Below, in pieces: positions 19,901 through 28,424 of a stretch of 64,000 bases of DNA. Position 1 is the first letter of the stretch, and each line of letters opens with the position of its first letter. A model generated the notes under the pieces. That model made no database searches. It saw only the letters and a program-made list of their open reading frames with translations, and had not been told where the DNA came from. The translations under genes and the position numbers were made by a program. The DNA comes from Gymnopus androsaceus JB14 (lineage: Eukaryota; Basidiomycota; Agaricomycetes; Agaricales; Omphalotaceae): contig ML769722.1 of NCBI GenBank assembly GCA_009733575.1, forward strand, positions 1 through 64,000, given 5' to 3'.

Positions 19901-21361
19901 ATGTGGGTTTATGATTTAAAGGTTGACGGAGAGGGGAAAGTTTTGAAGACTAAAGCGCGGTATGTGGCGAGAGGTGATATGCAGATTGCCGGTGTGGATT
20001 ACGACAAGAGTTGGTCGATGGTAGCCCAAATGGAATCGGTTCGAATGCTAATGGCAGTTGGGGTTGGTTTGGGACTAGAGATGAGTCAGTGGGATTTTTC
20101 GCTGGCATACTTAAATGGTTCTTTGCCGAAAGAGCCACCGGTGTACATGCGACAACCAACGGGTTTTGCTCAGGCGGGGGAGGAGTCAAAAGTCTGCCTG
20201 ATGCAAAGACCTTTGTACAGCATGGTACAAGCGGGCCACATCTGGTACAACGAGCTAGAAGATCAATTCAAGAAACTGGGTTTCAAGTCTTCACGCGCCA
20301 ATCCTTGCATTCATTCGCGATTTGATCCTACCACTGGTTGCAGAACCATCGCTTCTGTTCACACCGACGACATTTTTGCAGTATCAACTGATAGCAAGGA
20401 AGCTGAGGACGCTATCTGTGGCTTCAGAATTTGGGACCTGAAGGACGTCAAAGATAAGAACGTGCTTCTAGGTCTAACCATCGACTACTTGCCTGATGGT
20501 TCGATTGGTGTCACCCAAGCTCCATTTTTCCTGAAAGTATTCAAGTACTTCGGAATTCTTGATGATCTCCAACCGCTCTACACACCTTTACCTCCTGGTT
20601 TCTCTATCCCTGCTCGGGGTAGCCGCTCAAAGGAAGATGAAGCCTTCATGAGCGACAAGCCATACCGAGGACTCCTCAGTTGTTGCCAATGGGGGAGTGG
20701 TTGCACGAGGCTAGACATTAGCTATGGATGTTCAACGTTAGCGACCGTTCAGAACGCACCCTTTCCCGAGGACTGGGATCTTCTAATCAAACTTTGCCAT
20801 TACATCATGACGGCGCTTCACTACGGTGTGAAATACAAGCCAGTCACTGATAAGAAGGTCTCGACTGTGGGTTATTCGGATGCGGACTGGGCTGGGTGTA
20901 AAGCGACGCGACGTTCAACCTCTGGATACATATTCCTGATGAATGGTTGTCCAGTCGCGTGGGCCTCGAAGAAGCAAAGCTTGGTTTCATTGTCCTCGAC
21001 GGAGTCTGAATATATTGCGTTGGCGAAATGTGTGCAGCAGGCGATCTGGATGGCGAGCTGGATGCGAGAGGTGGATCTGGACGCGGGAGGGCCGATGGAT
21101 TTGCTTGTTGATAACTTGGGGTCGATTGCGCTATCCGAAACGACAAAGGGACACAACTTGGCAAAGCATATCGATATTCGATACTTCTTCATCCGCAATG
21201 CCGTCAAGGAAGGACAGGTGTCCATCTATCCTGTCGCATCATCTCAGAACTTGGCTGACATCATGACGAAGTCATTGCCGAAGGAGAAGCACCGTCGCAT
21301 CGTTACTGCTCTGGGATTAGATTGGTGGTATCACGACTCCAGGGGGAGTGTTAAATGTTGA
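16970..21361 (+). CDS. Copia-1 gag-pol polyprotein (1463 aa)
   Basis: I choose the ATG at 16970 (MSSTPSTQLPS); the frame is open 42 nt further upstream but without ATG. Domains in order: Gag with alpha-helical UBN2-type region; zinc knuckle CKNCKRSGHSHKQC (about residue 250); aspartic protease YIDSAASEW (about 370), where the usual D-S/T-G is D-S-A; pre-integrase HHCC region with HLRFGH and CGKCEVC; integrase with D (LDLWG), D (RIDLGKEF) and E (NGQVERANRT); reverse transcriptase with KARYVARGD, the D of QWDFSLAYLNG and the HTDD catalytic pair; RNase H with YSDADWAGC, STESEYIAL and the terminal MTKSLP motif. No stop or frameshift. The stop overlaps the first bases of the 3' LTR. The Gly-to-Ala change next to the catalytic Asp of the protease is unusual and may affect activity. 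Confidence 0.92.
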   Translation: MSSTPSTQLPSLISFPEEKQLKGASNWAAFRDHVKSVARSYGMTGYLLGTIICPAQNAAPAVLAAGTAQAALIPVSTPVNSPNPSEQEWELRDGHLAGILYQNIRDPCSINLGAELTANQMWVKLSTEYDKQSAANRTLATECLRQLKYIEGTVFEKHFGALEALCQDALDAGCTVTDDELRGYFLSSLPIPSHLWIIQNHSSRLYTEIKRFLEEYDVQLRLASGFKSDGSSALATVTNTTYGRKPFICKNCKRSGHSHKQCWSPGGGAEHCAPAWWKRNPDAAKPAAAATSSGSSSVEQIVAAATFDFGCGGVSTTSDHVAVADPCPSRHRREGLAVVNRDLSFYLLPTVLMSTISSLSPSSLQSIQRVPTYIDSAASEWCIRDKRLFVEYTPVRVVGCMATEGDGGQFVIEGRGIVELHVQTSEGVVNKLRFPASHTPSFSMNLLSLPAMDVLGYRGTWGSGILTVKDKFGKVVVDGRLAFEKAKHHLYEVEVLEALEPVAAVSVKSRSLNVPCSLKMWHLRFGHADINVVRMMAKKELVGGLNISDLTVCGKCEVCLLTKATRRPFNAVVVPSSEPLNRVSLDLWGRSWTTSLGGAVYMMLACNDGTGIPFPYFSATKDAAKILSLVKIFVAMAETQTSRKVCVFRIDLGKEFDNKWFEEFCNKKGIVIERVPKDSSAANGQVERANRTIIEGTRAMLEDSDLNKRFWAEAAAAQCYIRGFIPTMRHPGKVPWQKWRSLDILDVSHLWKWGSKVWVKDLDRKEGKLGRQAWCGYMVGYLGARGYRVYNPERKSIYLVRDVVFEEGTPRQTQQSIVEDAGDEDLLENVVNMPAADEPAGACPQTPEPHPASDGPEPTPQWSGRVSNPSPALLWLMEYMNEEENAKADELEWANVAVLAINILEEERRLREREECVLALASAVKGGGDIVIPLSYREAMRDPDRWLPAMEAEINGLKDRNVWTLVDAPSGERILEGMWVYDLKVDGEGKVLKTKARYVARGDMQIAGVDYDKSWSMVAQMESVRMLMAVGVGLGLEMSQWDFSLAYLNGSLPKEPPVYMRQPTGFAQAGEESKVCLMQRPLYSMVQAGHIWYNELEDQFKKLGFKSSRANPCIHSRFDPTTGCRTIASVHTDDIFAVSTDSKEAEDAICGFRIWDLKDVKDKNVLLGLTIDYLPDGSIGVTQAPFFLKVFKYFGILDDLQPLYTPLPPGFSIPARGSRSKEDEAFMSDKPYRGLLSCCQWGSGCTRLDISYGCSTLATVQNAPFPEDWDLLIKLCHYIMTALHYGVKYKPVTDKKVSTVGYSDADWAGCKATRRSTSGYIFLMNGCPVAWASKKQSLVSLSSTESEYIALAKCVQQAIWMASWMREVDLDAGGPMDLLVDNLGSIALSETTKGHNLAKHIDIRYFFIRNAVKEGQVSIYPVASSQNLADIMTKSLPKEKHRRIVTALGLDWWYHDSRGSVKC

Positions 21362-21669
21362 CGGGTGTTTGTGGCGTCGTGTGTGGTTATTTGATTACGA
21401 AGTTTCCTTATTTGGCTCTATGTTCTTATTTGGTTGTGTATTTGTCAACAGACCGTTTCGTAGTATATAAGGCTCGGTTCGTCGATTCGTCGCTTTCCTC
21501 AGTTCCATCATCTTGACTGAGGGTAAGCGACTTTATTTACCATTTCTACATACTTATTGACGATACCTATAGCCCTCGTTGTACTCATGAAGTCTATAGG
21601 TAATATAATGAGTTCCATCATCTTGACTGAGGCCCTCGTTGTACTCACGAAGTCTATAGGAAATTCACA
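21349..21669 (+). repeat. Copia-1 3' LTR
   Basis: Same structure as the 5' LTR: A 21502-21522, intron-like 21523-21572, B 21573-21600, spacer 21601-21611, A 21612-21632 joined to B 21633-21660, end at 21669. It is preceded by the polypurine tract and followed by target duplication CTTTG. Confidence 0.9.
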
Positions 21670-22319
21670 CTTTGATACAGAGAAATAACACTAAGATAGT
21701 ACACATACATGATACCAAAAATCAGACTTGGTCAAATCAGATGTATGCTTAAGGTATGTATTGGGTGTGTAGGTATACAGTATGTATAGAACAAAAAGTT
21801 GACAAAAAGGCTAGAAGCAAACATAAGTACTACACCCTCAAGACTAAGTACACTGGTATTTTGTGCAATGAGGTGCCAATGGAGAGTTTTGAAGGAGGCA
21901 GCTGGTCTTCTACTCAGAACCGCTAATACTTGCTCCTGCCGCCGGCCGGCCGGGACCATGGTATGGAAATGGGCGCTTATTTTTCAGATAAATCTACTAC
22001 TATCTAGACTCGAAGTCTCGAACCAGTCGGGTGTGTACGGCCCGGTTTTTCCACTTCAATGACAAAGTGTCGGATTCACTCCAGCGATTGGCTCGAGTCT
22101 ATCAATAATCATTCTTGCCCAAAATCTCATCTCAGCCGAGCCCTAGTGAATATACAAATATATCGAATCCCGATTTCCAGTTCAAGTGCTAGGCAGTCAA
22201 AGTCCAAGTCAGTAAATGAGTCCAGCTGACAAGTGAAGCATGTGATTTGTGGTCAAAGTCCTGATTGCGAGTCCGAAATGCAGTCAAAGTCATCATTGTT
22301 TGTGAAAACTGACACCATA

Positions 22320-24647
22320 CAAAGTCCCCGAGCTCTCCGGCATGTTCCACCCCGGACAATATGTTCGCGCTACAGTGACGACTATTTACGTCCCTGGCAC
22401 TACCGATGTGACTGGACTCGGGAAATCTCGAGACGAGACAGCTAAAGCTAGCCGGAGGATCAAATTGAGCTTGAGTCCCGAGAGGGTCAATGCTGAAATG
22501 CAAAAATCCGATCTCAAGGCTGGTTACGTACGTTTACATTTTAATCTTCTAAACATAATGACTATTGACGTGATTTATAGACTCTATCAGTCTCGGTAAA
22601 AAGCGTAGAAGACCACGGCTATCTTCTTGATCTTGGTATACCGGATGTATCTGGATTCCTTAGTTTCAAAGACGCCAAGTCTGGCAAACTACGAGTCGGC
22701 CAGCTCCTGGATGCAACCGTTTCCTCTATTTCCAAGAATGGACGGACATGCAATGTTACTCTTGACCCCGAAACATTCAACTCGTCCACAGTAAGGAATT
22801 GGTTATTACCATATGACCGCTTGAAACTGATTAAAAGATACACAGCTCACAGAAATTGGCAACGTTTCTTCAGTTCTCCCGGGTACTCTGGTGCAGACGT
22901 TGATCACAGCTGTACATCCTACAGGATTCAATCTTCAAGTACTTGGATTCTTTGATGGAACCGTCGACGAGTTTCATTTACCTCATAAAATGACTGAAAA
23001 AAGTCATAAAGTGGGCAAAAAAGTGAAAGCGAGAGCACTGCATTATCTGCCATCTACGCCGCCGAAACTTGCTTTAAGCTTGAATGAGCATGTTATTGGG
23101 TTAACAAACTGCAAGGTCCAGCCGAAGACCTCAGACAAGCCTCTTACATTGCAAGAGGCTTATGCTACAGGAACTTTGGTCAACGACGTTAAGATCTTGA
23201 GGGTTGAAGCAGAGCGTGGATTGACGGTACGCCTGGATTCAGAGATCGACGGGTTTGTGCACGTACGTTCATCTTACTCTATTGCTTTACCCTTCCTTAG
23301 TATCATTGTAGATCTCTTATATCTCGGATGACCACACGCCATCCTTGTTGAATTCAGGTCTGTGGAAACTTGGGTCTCTGCACCGAGCAAGGGTTGTGGG
23401 TTACTATCCATTCGACGGCCTCCTCCAACTCTCGCTGAAGCGTTCTGTCCTGGAACAGAAATACCTCCAAGTCGCCGATGTCCAAGTCAGTGAAATCGTC
23501 AAAGGCACTATCAAGAAGCTTGGTGACTCTGGATTATTTGTCTCGTTATCCGGAAACTTTGATGGAGTGGTTTGGCCAAATCATTACGCAGATATCGCGT
23601 TGAAGAACCCGTCTAAAAGGTTCAAAGTGTGGGCTACCATCAAGTGTCGCGTATGTATTTAATTCTTATCTCTCTTCCAATTTTGACCAAGCTTTGTCGA
23701 CAGGTCCTCGTCGTAGATCCCGAAAAAACCCGTGTCTTCTTGACGGTGAAAAAATCACTTATCGACTCGGATCTGCCTTGTATTACCAGCTTTGAGGCGG
23801 CAAAAGTCGGTCTAGTGACTCATGGAGCTTCAAAGTGCTCCCCAAGGCTTTGATGATCGATGAAGGTGATTATTCCTATCAAGGAAGTCAGGTATGATAC
23901 ATCCAATAAGTTTGGTGTAGTTTTTTACACTTTACTTAGCGAGGAGTCGATAGACAATCTCTCTCTTCCTTATACTCTGCTGGAAAGGTGGTCAAAGTCC
24001 GCATCGTAACCTGGAAAGCCGAGGAGAACACCATAATAGCCAGTATCCGGAAATCTGGAGGGTGTCTACAAAACGTTCAATACAGATATCTCTGGAGTCA
24101 ATATTGGGAATATTCTGGAAGGAGTGGTTGTCGAAATCCATAAAGAGAACATTGTTTTATCTGTGCAGCCTAGTAACGTGTGCGCGCTCATCTCCATAAA
24201 CAATCTGGCAAATCATCGTGGCCTCTCCCCAGCTCAACTCAAAGTTGTTCTCAAGGTGGACAACAAACTCAAGGATCTGGTCGTGGTATCATGAAATACA
24301 GAGGACAACTTTGTTATCGTAGCTAACAAGCCAAAACCAATGCTCACACTCGCCAAAACCACCATCTCGATAGACACTGTCAAGATAGGCCAGACAGTGG
24401 GCGGTAGGGTAGTCCGGCATACAGCCCATGGCGCCCTTGTCAAACTTCCTTCCAATATTGGGGGCATTCTACACCATACCAATGTCTCTGACGATTTTGG
24501 CTCTGCACCGGCCTTTCCCGCTGTGGATTCAATATTGGAAGCAGCAGTTGTTTCAGTTGACAAGGGCAGAAAACGACTGACCCTTTCAACTCGACGCTCG
24601 AGGATGTATCCTGATAAAGCTGGCACGGTTGTGGATCGTGAGATTAG
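22320..24647 (+). pseudogene. RRP5: Rrp5 relic, middle S1 repeats
   Basis: Continues the N-terminal piece at 14918. VPELSGMFHPGQYVRATVTT, RRIKLSLSPERVN, SVKSVEDHGYLLDLGIPDVS, GFLSFKDA, VHPTGFNLQVLGFFDGTVDE, KLALSLNEHVIGL, RVEAERGLTVRLD, ARVVGYYPFDGLLQLSLKRS, GTIKKLGDSGLFVSLSGNFD, VWPNHYADIALKNPSKRFK and VRHTAHGALVKLPSNIGGIL are successive S1-type beta-barrel repeats in Rrp5 order, linked by short GT-AG introns. Frame breaks and stops appear from about 23840 on (for example the TGA in VVVS*NTEDNF near 24293). The last exon reaches DKAGTVVDREI at 24640 and is cut there by the LTR insertion at 24648. The relic is parsed as one degraded gene and not as several. Confidence 0.85.
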
Positions 24648-26640
24648 TGAAATTTCGGTGATATGCCGATTTTTCGGCTAAAGCTGAAACTGTACAGAAT
24701 TGATAATCCTAGATTCTGTATTATACTCAATATGGTTATACCGAGAACTATAGTGAGCCCGAGCTGATAGTTGAAGTCTATTGAGAGTCTATTGTACTCT
24801 AGAGATTGCAGAGTGATGGTACGCGTTAATGGTATCTCACTTAACTTTGTGAATGCATCTCGTTCCAAGTCCTATGCATTGTATGGTGTAGCAAGTCAAG
24901 CTCGGTGGATACCGAGTTGATGAGCAAGGCTATTCCGAGCCCACATATAATTATTACTAGGCTAGACAATCAAAAGACATACCCGAGGGATTGAAGTTTC
25001 CGAGGCAGCACTTGATGCAGCCCAATGAGTTGGTTATACAAAATTTACAATGTTACTCTGCCGAGATGAAAACTCTTGACCAGATGAAAGCTTGCCTAGG
25101 CAATCTCGTCGCGGAATGTCCGGTAACTCCGGCTCGGAGCTGCCGCGATGAAGGGAAACACTCCCGCGATGTCATAAGTCTCTTGACCGAGATGATAAAA
25201 GCAACATGGATGACAGAATCATCTAGGCGAGCTAAACTCTCCAAGACCAAATGTTGTACTAGCTGGATGCCCGAGGCTCCGTTAGGACTCCGAGGCAAGT
25301 GTAATGGATGGGGTGTTTTTGGGTTGCGCATCGCTAGAGGGTGCCTGCCGCGGCATCACCAACGCGGCCACCTGATCAACCTCATCGCAATCACTCTTAG
25401 AGCAAGGAATGACTAGGAATAATTCCTGTCCGAGCTTCAGTGTTGTTCCGAGATCCATGTGCTACAAGGCATCTAGGCTTGAGTCCACACGGAACTAGGC
25501 ATAATGTCTAGCTCGCTATTGGTAAGGCAAAGATAGATATACTTCCGAGGGCTGTTCATGGAATGTTTCAAACACCATAGAACTTCACCGAGTCATAAAT
25601 TTGGAGGACCTGCACAGTTTCCGAGGCAAAAGAAAGTGACTCGAGTTCATCTAGGACCAAATTCCAAGCATTGCCATTCCGAGTTATGGATTTCCCCAAG
25701 ATTAGGTGTGCCGAGATGATTTATTGAGGAAGATTATTTATTATTTTACATTTATGGACATGTCTCGATCTCTTTCATATTATTTCTTTGTTTTAGTATT
25801 TTTCCGAGATGTACCAGTATATAAGGGTAGCTACATTCTATGTGGCAATCCAAGTTAGACTTGATACCTGAAACGCAGCTCTATCTTAGGACCTGTAGTG
25901 ATTCGTACACGCTCAGACGCGTCTGCATCGTCCTCTACAACCTTTGAAACGGGTGGCCTTCTTGTAACCTCGATAATACTGAGGCTGTTCATTCTACTTC
26001 CCGGCTATTAAGTCGAGCATTCCTGGTTTTCATCTCGAAGAGAGGTCACATCAGTCTTAGGACCGCAGGTGGAGCCTAACGTGCACACCTCGACAAGCCC
26101 GTTGTTGATTAGGAAGGTCTTGGACCCAAGTGTCGGCTTGGTCTAGTTTTAGGGAGGAAGCTTCTCGGAGTGTTACCTAGCTTTACCAACAGATTCTACC
26201 CCTTGCCCGCTTTTCACTGAGTGTGTTAAAAACGCCTACTCGAGTGACTTGCGCGGCGGTCGTATAAGCTTGTTAGGTAACTCGCAGGAATACCTGAGAG
26301 TTGGAGTATCATTGCGCGGCGACGTAAAGGCTCCTGAGATACGCTAAGTCGTTTGTTGAGTCGGCGTACTTGACCTGTGCTTGGGTATTTCACCTCGGAT
26401 ACGCGAAGTCGTTTGTTGAGTCGGCGTACTTGACCCGTGCCTCGGTGTTTGTGCGGATACGCAAAGTCGTTTGTTGAGTCGTCGTACTTGACCCGTGCTT
26501 TGGTGTTTGCTTTCCCCCTCGATTAGTTCAGCGCGTTGTCGCACGTTAGTTGGCTTTTCAAAAACCTCCCTCCAAATATAAAACCTAGTTCATCGCGCAC
26601 TATCTGTGTCAACCGTCAAGTGCTTTTTCTCTTCGAATCA
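24648..26640 (+). mobile_element. Long solo LTR inserted in the Rrp5 relic
   Basis: It begins TGAAATTTCGG directly after ATTAG (24643-24647) and ends ...TTCGAATCA directly before ATTAG (26641-26645), giving TG...CA ends and a 5-bp target duplication for a ~1993-bp LTR. TATATAA lies at 25818-25824, so the first ~1.1 kb would be U3. U3 holds at least 18 copies of CCGAG in one orientation. No internal coding region is present. About 110 nt (26646-26755) between the duplication and the point where Rrp5 resumes are unexplained, so the right boundary could instead lie there. The superfamily (Ty3 or other) cannot be decided. Confidence 0.55.
26336..26512 (+). repeat. Minisatellite, three ~60-bp units
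   Basis: Three consecutive units start GATACGC(T/G/A)AAGTCG near 26338, 26398 and 26456, each continuing TTTGTTGAGTC and GTACTTGACC. They lie in the R-U5 part of the solo LTR. There are no spacers, so this is not a CRISPR array. Confidence 0.85.
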
Positions 26641-26754
26641 ATTAGTAGTCGAGGGAACCTTCGACAACCTCCTTCCTCGCATTAAATTAAACCTTTTGGA
26701 TTGAATCTGATTGGGGTGATTGTTGTTTGGTCGGTTTTCATACCCAGCACAAAT

Positions 26755-28424
26755 CTAACTCATCATCGGATCTGCATGTTGGGGTTACAGTGCGAGGTTT
26801 CATCAAGAGCATTACGGATCATGGGCTTTTCGCTACTGTCGGACGGAATATTGACGCTCGAGTCCAAATTCGAGAGCTTTTTGACGATGTTAGTGCACGT
26901 TAAACTTCTTTCGATGACTGGTACTGACGTGAATGCAGTTCATAAAAGATTGGAAACCCAAGTTCAAGCTCCATCAACTTGTGCAAGGCCGTATCCTTAG
27001 GTGAGCCACTAGTTTATTGGAATAAATCCAATTCTCATGGTAGTATCCAGCGCAGATGCCAATGCTAAGAAAGTGGAGATGACTCTCCGGTCAGGCAATC
27101 TATCAAAGCTCGTCGCTTTAACTCTGTCAAGCCTTTCTGTCGGAAAACATGTGGAAGGATCCGTGAAGAGGATAGAGGACTACGGTCTGTTCATACAGAT
27201 TGACAATTTGAAATTAAGTGGTCTTTGCCACAAGTCTGAGGTGAAACAAAAAATCAGTATAATCCTTGCATTCACTCTCTGATACTCTATCGACAGCTTT
27301 CCGACAACAAGGAAGCAGATACTGCTATAGCTCTCCGTGGTTTCCGAGAAAACGACCGAGTGAAAGCTGTCGTCGTTGGCATCAAGGACAAACGACATCT
27401 CTCAGTTTGAAACCTTCCCACTTTTCCGAAGTGGATTTTACTCCAGAAAATGATGGCGACGAGCACAAGGCCAGCGACCATTCCATGGAAGCACTCGATG
27501 GCATAGACAGTGAATCAAATGGCGAAGCTTCAGACGAAGAATCCGACGATTAGGTCGCAATGCAAGTCTGTGTTGACGTTCAGCCTCGACCCCAACCCAA
27601 GCAGACGTCTTCAACAAACGAACCCTCCAATGGTTTGCTGAAGCTCTCTTCTGGTTTCTAGTGGTTTGGGAATACTGTCAACGTCGATGCCGAGTCCTCC
27701 AGCGATTCGGAAGACAGTGATAATGAAGCCCCGTCAAAGAAAAGGAAGAAGCAGCGCAAAGAGATTGAACAGGATTTGACGGCCCAAATGCATACCAACA
27801 GAGTCCAATGCAGATTTCGAGTGGTTGCTCCTTGGGTCTCCCAACTCATCATACCTTTGGATTCAATACATGTCGTTCCAGTTGCAGCTTTCTGAGATTG
27901 AGAAGGTTCGAGAAATCGGGCGCCGTGGAGAAGATCAGCTTCAGAGAAGAGGCGGAAAACCTTAATGTTTGGATTGCGCTTCTCAACCTAGAGAGCGCGT
28001 ACGGGATAGACAAAACTTTGGAGAAGGTCTTCAAAAACGCCGCTCAAGCAAATGACTCGAAGACAGTTCACTTGCGGCTTGCTTCTATTCTTGACCAGTC
28101 AGGCAAGCACAAGGTATGCTGATGTTATGCTGTTTATATGACACTGTTAACCCGTCGTTTTAGAGAGCAGAGGAGCAGTCCAAGCGAACAGGTAAAAAGT
28201 TCGGCCTTAGTTCCAAGGTCTGGACTCTCTTTGCAGAGCACTATCTCCAGAGGGGAGAAATAGAAGAACCAAGAAAACTTCTTTCTCGTGCTTTACAGAG
28301 CTTGGAGAAGCGAAAACGTGAGTTGTGTTTTCATAAAAATTTGGTTGCCAGCTAAGTGAAAGACAGACTTGAAAACCATCTCTCGATTCGCTCAGCTCGA
28401 GTATAAGCTCGGCGAACCACATCT
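26755..28424 (+). pseudogene. RRP5: Rrp5 relic, last S1 repeats and HAT repeats
   Basis: Resumes the gene after the LTR: SDLHVGVTVRGFIKSITDHG, LFATVGRNIDARVQIRELFD, intron, FIKDWKPKFKLHQLVQGRIL, KKVEMTLRSGNLSKL, GSVKRIEDYGLFIQIDN (the last S1 repeats). Then an acidic, Lys-rich linker with SKKRKKQRKEIEQDL, and the C-terminal HAT repeats ([82 protein letters not shown]-like, FAQLEYKLGEPH). Frame changes occur near 27400, 27660 and 27930. The match stops in the middle of the HAT repeats at about 28424, where the ABC transporter sequence begins without any spacer. Confidence 0.85.

Larger units (their letters stand above)
16556..21674 (+). mobile_element. Copia-1: complete Ty1/Copia LTR retrotransposon
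   Basis: LTRs of 322 bp (16561-16882) and 321 bp (21349-21669) begin TGTTAAATG and end TTCACA. Target duplication CTTTG lies at 16556-16560 and 21670-21674. A primer site follows the 5' LTR, a single long gag-pol frame runs 16970-21361, and the polypurine tract AGGGGGAG lies just before the 3' LTR. The order protease-integrase-RT-RNase H defines Copia. The two LTRs differ at about 12 positions (one 1-nt gap), mostly transitions, giving roughly 96% identity. The insertion is therefore not recent, yet the frame is open throughout. Confidence 0.93.
15351..22312. mobile_element. TIR DNA transposon interrupting Rrp5, itself carrying Copia-1
   Basis: The left end TCAGAATTCACAAACAATGA at 15351 is mirrored at 22312 (reverse complement TCAGTTTTCACAAACAATGA). 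The match continues through TGATGACTTT to TTCGGACT for about 45 bp. Inside each end lie repeated GGACTT/TTGGACT words (15385-15478; inverted at 22195-22270), like subterminal binding-site arrays. Without the Copia-1 insertion the element would be about 1.84 kb. No transposase frame is visible, so it would be non-autonomous. The ends interrupt Rrp5 between the acidic linker and VPELSGMFHP. I could not find a convincing short target duplication. 15640-16555 and 21675-22190 hold no recognised gene. Confidence 0.6.

Noticed and set aside
16556..21674. Copia-1 as a recently inserted element
   Set aside because: LTRs differ at about 12 of 322 positions, so it is not recent despite the intact frame.
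26336..26512. CRISPR-like repeat array
   Set aside because: Units are head-to-tail ~60-bp tandem repeats without spacers, in a eukaryotic LTR.
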